Assembly (NCBI RefSeq): GCF_000423465.1
Contig: NZ_KE384021.1
Coordinates: 155,290-219,289 of the forward strand
Direction of reading: 5' to 3'
Origin: Propionicicella superfundia DSM 22317
Lineage (GTDB): Bacteria; Actinomycetota; Actinomycetes; Propionibacteriales; Propionibacteriaceae
Length of the DNA stretch: 64,000 bases
This document shows, in pieces, positions 46,809-55,504 of this stretch; the first letter of the stretch is position 1; each line of letters begins with the position of its first letter. The translations under genes were made by a program, and so were the position numbers. A model generated the notes under the pieces. It saw nothing but the letters and a program-made list of their open reading frames with translations, ran no database searches and was not told the origin of the DNA.

Positions 46809-47627
46809 ATGAAGCGACTGCTCGGGATCGCAGCTGCCGCCTCGGCGCTCGTCCTGGCCGTGTCAGGCTGTGCCAACTATTCCGACACCGGCTCCGGGTC
46901 CCAGACGACCGCCTCCGGTGACACACCCGTCCTCGTGCAAAGCGGCAAGTTGACGGTGTGCACGCACCTGGCATACAAGCCGTTCCAGTTCAAGGACAGC
47001 GACAACAAGACCGTCGGATTCGACGTCGATCTGATGGACCTCGTGGCGACGAAGCTCGGGGTGACACAGGAGATCGTCGACATCGAGTTCGAGCAGATCA
47101 CCTCGGGTGCCGTGTTCGCCGCCAAGAAGTGCGACGTCGGCGCGGCCGCCATCACGATCCGCGCTGAGCGCGAGGAGGCCGCGGCCTTCTCCGACCCGTA
47201 CTTCGCCGCGACGCAGGCGCTGCTGGTGAAGCAGGGTTCGAGCATCAAGAGCCTCACCGACCTCAAGGGCAAGGTCCTCGCCGTCCAGTCCGGCACCACC
47301 GGCCAGGACTACGCGAACGAGAACAAGGACCAGTACGGCTACGAGGTCAAGGTGTTCGACGACATGCCGAGCGGCGCCAACGCCGTCCTGGCGGGCACGG
47401 CGGACGCCAATGTCAACGACAACGGCGTTCTGTTCGCCTTCGCGAAGGACAACCCGACTTCGACGGTCGTGACCGAGTTCTCGACCGGTGAGGAGTACGG
47501 CTTCAACATGTCCAAGGACAACACCGCGATGCTGAAGACCGTCAACGAGGTCCTGAAGACCGCCAAGGAGGATGGGACCTACAACACCATCTACAAGAAG
47601 TGGTTCGGGGTCGACGCCCCCCAGTGA
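46809..47627 (+). CDS. Polar amino-acid ABC transporter substrate-binding lipoprotein
   Basis: A 272-aa family 3 solute-binding protein. The signal peptide ends in the lipobox VSGC. Family marks: GKLTVCTHLAYKPFQF, GFDVDLMDLVATKLG, the binding-site Arg in TIRAEREEAAAFSDPYF, and DLKGKVLAVQSGTTGQ. AAAGGA lies about nine bases before the ATG. It is first in an operon with permease and ATPase. Likely ligands are polar amino acids (Glu, Gln, Cys or Arg type); the exact one cannot be told. Confidence 0.92.
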   Translation: MKRLLGIAAAASALVLAVSGCANYSDTGSGSQTTASGDTPVLVQSGKLTVCTHLAYKPFQFKDSDNKTVGFDVDLMDLVATKLGVTQEIVDIEFEQITSGAVFAAKKCDVGAAAITIRAEREEAAAFSDPYFAATQALLVKQGSSIKSLTDLKGKVLAVQSGTTGQDYANENKDQYGYEVKVFDDMPSGANAVLAGTADANVNDNGVLFAFAKDNPTSTVVTEFSTGEEYGFNMSKDNTAMLKTVNEVLKTAKEDGTYNTIYKKWFGVDAPQ

Positions 47628-47638
47628 TCCACTGACGC

Positions 47639-47672
47639 GCTGGCCGCCTGCCGCTGTTCGCAGGCGGCCAGC
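47639..47672 (+). terminator. Intercistronic hairpin between binding-protein and permease genes
   Basis: A perfect 13-bp stem (GCTGGCCGCCTGC and complement) with an 8-base loop, 11 bases after the stop. Such hairpins typically give partial termination or stabilise the upstream mRNA, producing excess binding protein. Confidence 0.7.
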
Positions 47673-47692
47673 GGTCGCATAAGGAGACGTGC

Positions 47693-48520
47693 ATGACGAC
47701 AGCGACCGCGGCACCCGCCCCGCAGAAGAAGAAGATGTCACCGCGCAAGCGGGCGAAGATCATCCGCATCATCCAGTACACGGTGCTCGCCCTGGCCCTG
47801 GTCGCGGTGATCGCGTTCTCGGACGGTCAGCAGATCATGCGGACGTTCTTCCGTCCCGACCTGATGCAGCAGACCATCGGGGTGGGCCTGCTGAACGCCC
47901 TCAAGAACACCATTCTGTATACCGCCGGCGCCTTCGTCTTCGGCCTGCTCCTGGGCACGATGCTGGCGCTCATGAAGCTCTCCCAGGTCGCGCCGTACCG
48001 CTGGATCGCGACGGTGTACACGGAGTTCTTCCGCGGTGTCCCCGCCATCATCGTTCTGCTGGTGTTCAGCTTGCTGCCGCTGGCTCTCCCAGGCCTGCGG
48101 ATCCCGCTGGATCCGTACGGCACGGTCTGGACGGCGCTCGGCCTCGTCTCTGCGGCGTACATGTCGGAGACGATTCGCGCGGGCATCGAAGCGGTCCCGA
48201 AGGGTCAGATGGAGGCGGCCAGATCGCTGGGCATGCCCTCGGGGATGGCGATGAGCCGCATCATCCTGCCGCAGGCCTTCCGCATCGTCACTCCGCCCCT
48301 GACCAACGAGCTCGTGCTGCTGACGAAGGACTCGTCGCTGGTCTACGTCCTCGGCCTGACGGGCGAGGCGTTCGAGCTCACGAAATACGGTCGTGACCTG
48401 GCGAACACCCATGCCAACGTCACGCCGCTGGTCATCGCGGGGTTGTCGTACCTGATCATCACCCTGCCGCTGACGTTCCTCGTGCGACGTATGGAAGCCC
48501 GGCAGAAGAAGGCGAAGTGA
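47693..48520 (+). CDS. Polar amino-acid ABC transporter permease
   Basis: A 275-aa inner-membrane permease of the HisM/GlnP class. A charged N-terminus is followed by about five membrane helices. The EAA-type loop [26 protein letters not shown] contacts the ATPase, and [18 protein letters not shown] is family-typical. AAGGAG precedes the ATG. The stop overlaps the ATPase gene start by four bases (GTGA), implying coupled translation. As the only permease gene, it should work as a homodimer. Confidence 0.93.
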   Translation: MTTATAAPAPQKKKMSPRKRAKIIRIIQYTVLALALVAVIAFSDGQQIMRTFFRPDLMQQTIGVGLLNALKNTILYTAGAFVFGLLLGTMLALMKLSQVAPYRWIATVYTEFFRGVPAIIVLLVFSLLPLALPGLRIPLDPYGTVWTALGLVSAAYMSETIRAGIEAVPKGQMEAARSLGMPSGMAMSRIILPQAFRIVTPPLTNELVLLTKDSSLVYVLGLTGEAFELTKYGRDLANTHANVTPLVIAGLSYLIITLPLTFLVRRMEARQKKAK

Positions 48521-49386
48521 GTGCCATGACCGAGACGACACAGCCGCGACGGGTCCCCACGGGCGACCGTGAGGACGAGATCCAGGTCTACGGCCTGCAC
48601 AAGTCCTTCGGCGAGCTGGAGGTGCTCAAGGGCATCGACCTCACCGTTCACCGGGGCGAGGTGGTGTGCGTGATCGGCCCGTCCGGGTCGGGCAAGTCCA
48701 CCCTGCTGCGGTGCGTGAACATGCTGGAGCAGCCCACCCAGGGGCAGGTCTTCATCATGAACGAGGAGATCACCGACCCCGACGCCGACATCGACCGGCT
48801 GCGGACCATGATGGGCATGGTGTTCCAGCAGTTCAACCTGTTCCCGCACCTGACCGCGACGGAGAACTGCACGATCGCGCTCACCCGGGTGCTGAAGAAG
48901 AGCTCCGCCGATGCGCGCCGGATCGCGCAGGAGAACCTCGCCAAGGTCGGGCTGGGGGACCGGGGCGATTCCTACCCGGCCAAGCTGTCCGGCGGGCAGC
49001 AGCAGCGGGTGGCGATCGCCCGTGCACTGTCGATGGACCCCGAGATGATGCTGTTCGACGAGCCGACCTCGGCCCTCGACCCGGAACTCGTCGGCGACGT
49101 CCTTTCGGTCATGCGCGACCTCGCCAACGGCGGCATGACGATGATGGTCGTCACACACGAGATGGCGTTCGCGAGGGACGTCGCCGATCGGGTCATCTTC
49201 ATGGACGGCGGCGTGATCGTGGAGGAGGGGCCGCCCGACGAGGTCATCGGCAACCCCAAGGAGGAGCGGACCCGCCTGTTCCTGAAGCGGGTGCTGGATC
49301 CGACCCACGTCAACGCCGGGGCCGAGGATGCCGCCTACGCCGAACGGCACAAGGCTGCTCGCGTCCACCACCATCAGGAGGACTGA
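48517..49386 (+). CDS. Polar amino-acid ABC transporter ATPase
   Basis: A 289-aa ATPase of the GlnQ/HisP class: Walker [11 protein letters not shown]-loop [12 protein letters not shown], signature [15 protein letters not shown], Walker [15 protein letters not shown] and VVTHEM with the switch His. The GTG at 48517 overlaps the permease stop; an ATG at 48526 is an alternative. The C-terminal tail is His-rich ([11 protein letters not shown]). It completes the binding protein, permease, ATPase operon. Confidence 0.94.
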   Translation: MSAMTETTQPRRVPTGDREDEIQVYGLHKSFGELEVLKGIDLTVHRGEVVCVIGPSGSGKSTLLRCVNMLEQPTQGQVFIMNEEITDPDADIDRLRTMMGMVFQQFNLFPHLTATENCTIALTRVLKKSSADARRIAQENLAKVGLGDRGDSYPAKLSGGQQQRVAIARALSMDPEMMLFDEPTSALDPELVGDVLSVMRDLANGGMTMMVVTHEMAFARDVADRVIFMDGGVIVEEGPPDEVIGNPKEERTRLFLKRVLDPTHVNAGAEDAAYAERHKAARVHHHQED

Positions 49387-49397
49387 GGCTCCGCGCC

Positions 49398-49769
49398 CTA
49401 CCCGTCTTCCGGCTCGCGTTGCGACGCCGGTGGTGCAGGTCGTCTTCGCGGCGTCTCCGGCAGGAGCTTGAGGCCGGTCACGGCGAGGACGATCCCCGTC
49501 AGGAAGAGGATCCGCCAGACCGTGGCCTCCTCGGTACCCGTGGCCATCGCGAACCCGACGGTCAGTGCCGCGCCGACGCCTGTCCAGACGGCGTAGGCGG
49601 TGCCGATGGGGATGTGCTTGGCCGCCCACCCGAGCCCGGCCATGCTGACGACGAGGCCGATCGCGAACACGAGCGACGGGACAGGACGGGTGAGTCCGTG
49701 CGATGCGCCGAGGGCGGTCGCCCATACGGCTTCGCACACGGCGCTGACGAGAAGGACGATCCAGGCCAC
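49398..49769 (-). CDS. Small multidrug resistance protein, SugE/Gdx type, subunit 2
   Basis: A 123-aa, four-helix SMR transporter with the conserved membrane-embedded Glu of the first helix (VSAVCEAVWATALGAS) and GTAYAVWTGVG. The WATALGASHG-type first helix is typical of the SugE/Gdx branch, which exports guanidinium. The C-terminus has an extra Pro/Arg-rich tail of about 20 residues. Its GTG start is one base after the stop of the paired SMR gene, so the two are cotranslated and could form a heterodimer. The operon lies behind a guanidine-III riboswitch. Confidence 0.9.
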   Translation of the reverse strand: MAWIVLLVSAVCEAVWATALGASHGLTRPVPSLVFAIGLVVSMAGLGWAAKHIPIGTAYAVWTGVGAALTVGFAMATGTEEATVWRILFLTGIVLAVTGLKLLPETPRRRPAPPASQREPEDG

Positions 49770-49770
49770 G

Positions 49771-50085
49771 TCAGCTCACCACCTTGAGGCCGACGACGCT
49801 CCCGACGAGGAGCGCCAGCAGCAGGACGCGCGCGACGGTGACGCGCTCGGCACCCGTCACGATTCCCCAGACCACCGTCAACGTGGCTCCGATCCCCACC
49901 CAGACGGCGTAGGCCGTGCCGGTGGGCAGGTCGGTCATCGCGTAGGCGAGGCCCGCCATGCTGACGCCGCAGGCGAGGGTGAAGACGAGCGTCGGTATGA
50001 GGCGCCGAAATCCGTGGGAGGCGGCGAGCGCGGCGGCCCAGACGGCCTCCAGCACCCCCGAGACGACGAGGACGATCCACGACAT
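49771..50085 (-). CDS. Small multidrug resistance protein, SugE/Gdx type, subunit 1
   Basis: A 104-aa SMR transporter with four helices: VSGVLEAVWAAALAASHG carrying the essential Glu, LVFTLACGVSMAGLAYAM, and GTAYAVWVGIGATLTVVWG. It is first gene after the guanidine-III riboswitch; its ATG lies right after the riboswitch expression platform. With the downstream SMR gene it likely exports guanidinium. It differs from its partner mainly in lacking the long C-terminal tail. Confidence 0.92.
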   Translation of the reverse strand: MSWIVLVVSGVLEAVWAAALAASHGFRRLIPTLVFTLACGVSMAGLAYAMTDLPTGTAYAVWVGIGATLTVVWGIVTGAERVTVARVLLLALLVGSVVGLKVVS

Positions 50086-50141
50086 GACTCACCCTTCCGA
50101 GTCAGTCTTGTCCTGAGCGGGTACTGCTCCCTCGTCCGCCG
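50086..50141 (-). promoter_or_regulatory. Guanidine-III (ykkC-III) riboswitch
   Basis: On the minus strand the leader contains, in order, GGACGAGG (50137-50130), GTACCCG (50124-50118) and TCAGGACAAGAC (50116-50105), which are the conserved segments of the ykkC-III class. A short stem GACTC/GAGTC (50103-50099 with 50090-50086) then encloses the ribosome binding site GGAAGG directly before the SMR start codon, so control is likely translational. A TAGAAT box at 50170-50165 is a probable -10 element. Confidence 0.93.
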
Positions 50142-50357
50142 AGCCGATCCGGCCCGCGTGTCGGATTCTACCCCGAACGTGAGCCGGTCCGCCCCACAGC
50201 ACGGCTCGGCCCGAGAACGCGCTCCGGCTCATCGACGCGTCCCCGCGTGACCACCGTCACAGGGTCGGCCGGGGCTGTGCGCGCCCCTCGACCACGCGGT
50301 ACCCGCGGGCGACCGCGGGCACCGATCCGCGGATCGAGGAACGGGCGGATCGGAGGA

Positions 50358-50525
50358 GACCGCCAGGTTGCGCGGCATACCAGCGGGGCCGTCCGTCCGA
50401 CGCGAGCCGACCGCCAGGTTGCACGGGTTATGATCCCGGATCGGAAGATCGTATGCCTTGCAAGGTGGCGGTCATCGCTCGTCGTCCGTCCCCACCGGCC
50501 CGGTATGCCGCACAACCTGGCGGCC
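50358..50525. repeat. 168-bp imperfect palindrome with four copies of a 24-bp element
   Basis: Two direct copies (50358-50381 and 50409-50432) and two inverted copies (50451-50473 and 50502-50525) of an element starting GACCGCCAGGTTGC and ending GGCATACC. The outer pair differs at only two of 24 positions; the inner pair is more diverged. The spacers between copies also show weak inverted similarity, so the whole block is one large palindrome centred near 50441. It lies in the gap between the divergent SMR operon and the hydrolase gene. No gene is inside it. Confidence 0.85.
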
Positions 50526-50669
50526 AACTCCGGACGACGGCTCCAGACCTCTCATCCAGCCGTTCTCGGCGACGTTTCCGGTTTGCGGCACCGTCCTCGC
50601 TCAACCGGGGTAGCGTCTCTCTGAGTGCCGGGTCAACGGCGATCCGGCACGTCTCTGATGGAGGTGACG

Positions 50670-51479
50670 GTGTCCGTTTTCACGACGAACGATGGCGTCG
50701 AGGTCTACTACGACGTGCGCGGCGAGGGGAAGCCGCTTCTGATGATCCCCGGTTGGACCTGCACGACGGAGTTCTGGTCGAAGAACGTGGACAGCCTGGC
50801 GGCGTCCTGCTCCGTCATCCGCATGGACTTCCGCGGGCATGGACGGTCGGAGAAGGTGTCTCACGGCCATCGGATCTCACGGTACGCGGCGGACGTCCGC
50901 GACCTGCTCGACCACCTCGACGTGGACGGTGTCACCGCCCTGGGCTGGTCGATGGGCGCCTCGATCCTCTGGAGCTACCTGGAGCTCTACGGCACCGAGC
51001 GGCTCGCCGGTCTCGTGTGCGTCGACCAGTCTCCGGCCCAGTACACGGGGCCCGACTGGGTGTGGGGGCAGAACGGCTGCTACGACGTCGAGATGTTCAT
51101 CCGGCTGTGCGCGCAGATCACGTATGACCCGCGCGGGTCGGCCGAGGGCCTCGCGTATGCCTGCCTGCACAATCCGCCGACGCCCGAGGATGTCGCGTTC
51201 ATCGCCGACGAGATCTCGCTGTGCCCGCCGCAGACCCGCATCGACATCATGCGCGACCACACGAACCTCGACTGGCGCGACTTCCTGCCCGTCATCGACC
51301 TGCCGACGCTCGTCCTCGTGGCGCGCCACAGCCAGGTGTTCGACTGGCAGGGCAGCGCGTATGTGGGCGAGCAGGTCCCCGGTGCGAAGACCGAGTTCTT
51401 CGAGAACTCCGGGCACATGCTGTTCTGGGAGGAGCCGGAGAAGTTCAACCGGGTCGTCTCCGACTTCGTCAATCGCTGA
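50670..51479 (+). CDS. Alpha/beta-hydrolase
   Basis: A 269-aa serine hydrolase fold resembling non-heme haloperoxidase/esterase members. Oxyanion region IPGWTCTTEFW, RMDFRGHGRSEK, nucleophile elbow GWSMGAS with Ser near residue 96, an acidic residue in LVLVARHSQVFDW and the final His in FFENSGHMLFWEEP. The GTG at 50670 is chosen because GGAGG lies six bases upstream; an upstream in-frame ATG adds residues without similarity. Substrate unknown. Confidence 0.87.
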   Translation: MSVFTTNDGVEVYYDVRGEGKPLLMIPGWTCTTEFWSKNVDSLAASCSVIRMDFRGHGRSEKVSHGHRISRYAADVRDLLDHLDVDGVTALGWSMGASILWSYLELYGTERLAGLVCVDQSPAQYTGPDWVWGQNGCYDVEMFIRLCAQITYDPRGSAEGLAYACLHNPPTPEDVAFIADEISLCPPQTRIDIMRDHTNLDWRDFLPVIDLPTLVLVARHSQVFDWQGSAYVGEQVPGAKTEFFENSGHMLFWEEPEKFNRVVSDFVNR

Positions 51480-51526
51480 GCGTCGCGTCGGCCCCTGCGT
51501 TCCGTCAGGCCCCTAGCATGTCCTCC

Positions 51527-52939
51527 ATGCGGACCTTGATCCTGGCGGCCGGCGTGGGCTCGGGCCATAACAGCGCCGCGCAGGCGGTCGAGACGGCCTT
51601 GGCGGAGGATGCGGGCGCGGAGGTGCGCCGGATCGACATCCTGGACACCACCAACGAGGTGTTCTCCAAGCTGTACGACGACGCCTACTTCACGCTGGTG
51701 GCGCAGGTGCCGTGGCTGGTCGGCTGGGGATACGACAATCAGGATCCGCCGTTCAAGCTGGCGCCGGTGATGCGCTGGTGGGATCAGGCCAACACGGTCC
51801 CGGTGATGCGGGAGATCCGGGATTTCGACCCCGATCTGGTGATTGCCACGCACTTCCTGCCCGCTCGGCTCGTCTCGCTGATGCTGGCCCGCGGTCAGGT
51901 GTCGACGTCGCTCAGCGTCGTCACGACCGACTTCGACTTCCAGGGCCTGTGGCTCACCACGCCCGTGACGCGCCTGTTCGTGGCGAGGGAGGAGACCCGG
52001 CAGCACCTGCTGCGCCTCGGCCTGCCGCCCGAGCGGGTCGTGGCGTCCGGCATCCCGGTACGCCCGGAGTTCTCCGCTCCGTTCGATCCGGCCGCCGTCC
52101 GCGCCCGGCACGGGCTGCGGGCCGACGTCCCGGTCGTGCTGATCTCCGCGGGTGCGGCGGGCGGGCCGAAGGCGCTCCAGGTGGTGCGGCAGTGCCTCGA
52201 CCTGCCGCAGGAGTTCCAGGCGGTCGTGGTCTGCGGCCGCAACGAGGATCTCCGCGCGCAGATGGAGTCCCTGGTCGCCGGGCATCCCGATGTCCACGTG
52301 CTCGGCTTCACCCAGGAGATGCCCGACCTGATGCGGATCTCATCCTTGTTCGTCGGCAAACCCGGCGGTCTGTCGAGTTCGGAGTGCATGGCGGCGGGGC
52401 TGCCGATGGTGCTCGTGGACCCGATCCCCGGGCAGGAGGAGCGGAACGCGGACTTCCTGCTCGAATCCGGTGCCGCTGTCCGGTGCAACTATGCGACGAC
52501 CATCGGGTACAAGATCGGCACGCTCCTGGACGACCCTGCGCGTCTCGCAGGGATGAGAGACAGCGCCCGGCGCATCGGACGGCCCGACGCGGCGCGGGTC
52601 GTGGCCGGGGCATCGTCCGACTCGAGCCTGCCGCCCTTGTGGATCAGCAGGGACGCGCAGCGGATCATGCAGCGGGCGTCCACTGCGGCCGACGATGTGT
52701 CGGTCCAGGCGGCATCCGAGCCGCTCCGGACACTGACCGATCCCGACACCGGGTCCTCGCTGGCTCTGGTCGCGGAGAGCGAACTGGCGACGCTCGGGGC
52801 CACGCCCGGCATGTCGCTGTTGGAGCTCGGCCGCATCCGGTTGCGTGCGCTGCGCTGGCAGCCCGAGCATTTCGCTCTGGCGGCGGCCGGGACGTGGCTG
52901 CTCGGCGATGCAGGCTCCCGCACCGTCGGCATCCGCTGA
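51527..52939 (+). CDS. GT28-type glycosyltransferase (MGDG synthase/MurG-like fold)
   Basis: A 470-aa GT-B fold glycosyltransferase. The N-terminal motif AAGVGSGHNSAAQAV is typical of monogalactosyldiacylglycerol synthase-like enzymes. The C-terminal nucleotide-sugar part has SAGAAGGPKAL, FVGKPGGLSSSECMAAGLP and PIPGQEERNADFL. An extra region of about 85 residues (SRDAQRIMQRAS to the end) follows and is not part of the usual fold. The ATG is seven bases after TAGCAT, a leaderless pattern. It probably glycosylates a membrane lipid; donor and acceptor are unknown. Confidence 0.85.
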   Translation: MRTLILAAGVGSGHNSAAQAVETALAEDAGAEVRRIDILDTTNEVFSKLYDDAYFTLVAQVPWLVGWGYDNQDPPFKLAPVMRWWDQANTVPVMREIRDFDPDLVIATHFLPARLVSLMLARGQVSTSLSVVTTDFDFQGLWLTTPVTRLFVAREETRQHLLRLGLPPERVVASGIPVRPEFSAPFDPAAVRARHGLRADVPVVLISAGAAGGPKALQVVRQCLDLPQEFQAVVVCGRNEDLRAQMESLVAGHPDVHVLGFTQEMPDLMRISSLFVGKPGGLSSSECMAAGLPMVLVDPIPGQEERNADFLLESGAAVRCNYATTIGYKIGTLLDDPARLAGMRDSARRIGRPDAARVVAGASSDSSLPPLWISRDAQRIMQRASTAADDVSVQAASEPLRTLTDPDTGSSLALVAESELATLGATPGMSLLELGRIRLRALRWQPEHFALAAAGTWLLGDAGSRTVGIR

Positions 52940-53023
52940 CGTCGCTGGCGCGGCCGATGGGTCGACAGGCTTGTGAGGCCGGGCTCGGACGTGCCAGGCA
53001 GTGCCCGGTCCGAACGGCCGACC

Positions 53024-53992
53024 TCAGCCGCCAGGGCGGCTCGGCCGCGTCGCCGGGCCGGGCCTCTCGGTGCGCCGCAGCCGTGTGCGATGGTCGGCGG
53101 CGGTCGTTCCCCGGACTCTGAGGAAGTGGCGGCGCAGCAGGTCCGTGCTGGTGAACCCTGACAGGTCGGCGACGGTGACGAGGGGCAGGCCGGGCTCGGC
53201 CTCCAGGAGCGCCGCGGCCGTGGCGACACGGTGATCCGCGATCCGGGTCGCGACGTCGACCCCGTGCTGGGAGAGAAGACGGTACAGGTGCCGAACGCTC
53301 AGGTTCAGCGCCTGCGCGATGGTCGTCACGCCGAAGCCGCTGTCCTTGTGCCCGGCGGCGATCAACCGGTCGATCCTCGCGCCGAGGTCGTCGTCGCGCG
53401 GCCGAGGATCAGGCCCAGCGGGTGTCATTCGGGCAGTGACGGAGCCGGTGGCCAGGTCGAGGGCGACGCGTTCCTCCAGGTCTCGCAGCGGCTCGCCGGA
53501 CATGGAGGCGGCGCGGACCAGTTCGTGGAGGGCGCGTTCGACGGGTGTCGACCGCCCGAGCGGGTCGATCGTCGTGCGGAGCGCGCCGGATGTGGCGGTG
53601 TCGATGCGATCCAGGGGGACGATCAGCACGGAGAGGTCGGCACCACGGCGGGCTTCGATGCGGAGGGGACGCGAGGTCGTGACCAGCGCCAGCGCTCCGG
53701 GGTGAACCGCCATCGTGCCGTGGGGATCCTGTCGGAGGTCGAGTGTTCCGGCCGCGCAGGCGAGTGCGACGAAGGCCGTCTTGGTGCCCGGCCCGTAGTC
53801 GAGCGTCATGGGTGTGCAGGACACTCGGGCGATGCGCAGCAGGCGGGAGTGGTTGGTCCGGGACCGGACGATCGGACGCGCGGGGTCCGTCGCGGCGAGG
53901 CTCGCTCCTGTGAAGAGCCGGGACATCTGCGCGAGAGCCTCGCGGCCGTGGTGGACCTGACCGAAGAGTGGAATGTCGCAAGGGTGGGGCAT
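53024..53992 (-). CDS. AraC-family transcription regulator
   Basis: A 322-aa regulator with an N-terminal AraC-binding-like domain (ARVSCTPMTLDYGPGTKTAFV) and a C-terminal pair of helix-turn-helix motifs (GVTTIAQALNLSVRHLYRLL; VTVADLSGFTSTDLLRRHFLR). The start is uncertain. The ATG at 53992 (MPHPCDIPLFG) lies downstream of a TAGAGT box near 54040 and is preferred; in-frame ATGs at 54058 and 54073 exist. It is adjacent to the ABC/peptide operon on the same strand and might control it; no direct evidence is visible. Confidence 0.78.
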   Translation of the reverse strand: MPHPCDIPLFGQVHHGREALAQMSRLFTGASLAATDPARPIVRSRTNHSRLLRIARVSCTPMTLDYGPGTKTAFVALACAAGTLDLRQDPHGTMAVHPGALALVTTSRPLRIEARRGADLSVLIVPLDRIDTATSGALRTTIDPLGRSTPVERALHELVRAASMSGEPLRDLEERVALDLATGSVTARMTPAGPDPRPRDDDLGARIDRLIAAGHKDSGFGVTTIAQALNLSVRHLYRLLSQHGVDVATRIADHRVATAAALLEAEPGLPLVTVADLSGFTSTDLLRRHFLRVRGTTAADHRTRLRRTERPGPATRPSRPGG

Positions 53993-54148
53993 GAGGTGAG
54001 GGGTTGTCGAGGTGCGGGCGCCGGGGCGTGGCAGAACTCTAGCGTGGCGGCGGTTCATCGTCCCGACCGCCAACCGCAGCGTCGCCGGCGCCGGACCTCC
54101 GTGAGCCGCGACGTCCGCCCAGCACGTACCGCGAGACCCAGGTGGCCC

Positions 54149-54271
54149 TCATTCGTCGGGTCTGCGGCCCTGCCTCCACTGCCCCACGGCCTCAACCCCC
54201 GCGAAGAAGGCCAGGCAGGCGACCGTCGGCCACTCGAAGAGATGCTCGTGGGCGCGCAGGTCAGAGTTCAC
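54149..54271 (-). pseudogene. Truncated relative of the 60-aa two-helix membrane proteins
   Basis: A 40-codon frame from a GTG inside the end of the permease gene (VNSDLRAHEHLFEWPTVACL, then FFAGVEAVGQWRQGRRPDE). It matches the C-terminal two-thirds of the proteins at 59944-60126 and 61131-61313 (WPAVAF..FFAGAEAARQWRQ) but lacks their first membrane helix. It is either a decayed copy or a shortened functional version at the end of the ABC operon. Confidence 0.75.
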
Positions 54272-55448
54272 GGATCGCGTCGTCGGGGGGACGGCCGGCG
54301 ACGGCGAGAACCGCGCGCAACCCGCCGACGATCGCTCCGGCCGGCACTCCGACGACGGTCAGGACGACGTGGCTCCAGCCCGGTGAGGGGGTCGCCGGGA
54401 TGGTCACCCCGGCCCATTCCCGGCCCGCCGCGAGCCACGATGTCGCCCAGCACGCACCGAGGCCCAGGGCGACCGCGGTGATTGCCACGGCGGCGGCGAC
54501 GCAGGTCAGCTCGCACAGGTAGAGGCGCACGATGCGCGCTCGCTGCCAGCCGAGTGCGCGCAGCACGCCGACCTCGGATGCTCGTTCCGCCCGTAGGCCG
54601 GATCCGAGGACCGTCCCCGACATCAGGGCGACGATCGCCACGATCACCACGAGCACCGGGCTGGACCAGGAGAGGACGGACAGCCCGGCGGACAGGGACG
54701 GCGCCGCGCCGGCCACGCTCTCGGTCGCGTAGCCGCGCGCCCGGAGCGCTTCCTCCACCGTGGCGACATCGGCGACGGAGGCGACTCTCACGAAGGCCGC
54801 GTCGTAGCCGAGGGCGTCCGGGTCGGTGCCGGCGGGCGACCGCGCGGTGAGCACGGCGCTGACCAGGCCGTTGGTCGTGTACACGGCCTCCGCTCCGGCA
54901 TAGCCGGGCAGGCTGTTGTCGAAGGTGCCGACCACCGTGACGCGGAAGGCCGTCGGATCGCGGCCGGCGGCCGTGACCCGGAACTCGTGGACGGTCCCCA
55001 GCGGGAGCGATCCCGCCGCGGCGTCGGGAACGAGGATCTCGTCGTCGCGGATCGGAGCGACGCCGGCGACGATGTCGGGGTCGAGCGCGGCCACCTGCGG
55101 GGTGAGCCACATCCGCCGGGCGGGCTCACCGATGTCGATCCGGATCTGCGCGAACGGGGTCACGTCGGCGACGGCGGGGATGCCCCGGAGCGCAGGGAGA
55201 TCCCCCGCGACGACCGGACGGCCCGCTCCGTTGCTGCCCGACCCGACCCGGATGGTCGTCAGCCCCGGATCGTGGTTCAACCGGCGGGCCTCGTCCGACA
55301 GGGAAGATGCCAGGAGCGACCCGACAAGGATCGACGCGGCACTCAGCAGCGCCGTGGCCACGGCCCATGCGGCGTGTCGTCGCAGGGTGCGGGGCATCAC
55401 GGCTCGGATCATCGTCAGGTCGATGGGCAGCGTCCCGGCCGGTGCCAC
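54261..55448 (-). CDS. FtsX-like ABC permease, second in operon
   Basis: A 395-aa MacB/FtsX-type permease: one N-terminal membrane helix (AWAVATALLSAASILVGSLL), an extracytoplasmic domain of about 220 residues, then three membrane helices containing RASEVGVLRALGWQRARIVR, the cytoplasmic coupling loop of the family. It ends PPDDAIREL, nearly the same as the adjacent permease. The start is uncertain: GTG at 55448 aligns with the start of its partner; an ATG at 55412 is possible. It works with the ATPase at 56722-57369, probably as a heterodimer. Confidence 0.85.
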   Translation of the reverse strand: MAPAGTLPIDLTMIRAVMPRTLRRHAAWAVATALLSAASILVGSLLASSLSDEARRLNHDPGLTTIRVGSGSNGAGRPVVAGDLPALRGIPAVADVTPFAQIRIDIGEPARRMWLTPQVAALDPDIVAGVAPIRDDEILVPDAAAGSLPLGTVHEFRVTAAGRDPTAFRVTVVGTFDNSLPGYAGAEAVYTTNGLVSAVLTARSPAGTDPDALGYDAAFVRVASVADVATVEEALRARGYATESVAGAAPSLSAGLSVLSWSSPVLVVIVAIVALMSGTVLGSGLRAERASEVGVLRALGWQRARIVRLYLCELTCVAAAVAITAVALGLGACWATSWLAAGREWAGVTIPATPSPGWSHVVLTVVGVPAGAIVGGLRAVLAVAGRPPDDAIREL

Positions 55449-55504
55449 GTGCTGGCGGGGAATGGCCCGGCGAGGGCGGGGCCGCCCTCGACCCGGCCCA
55501 TGCC

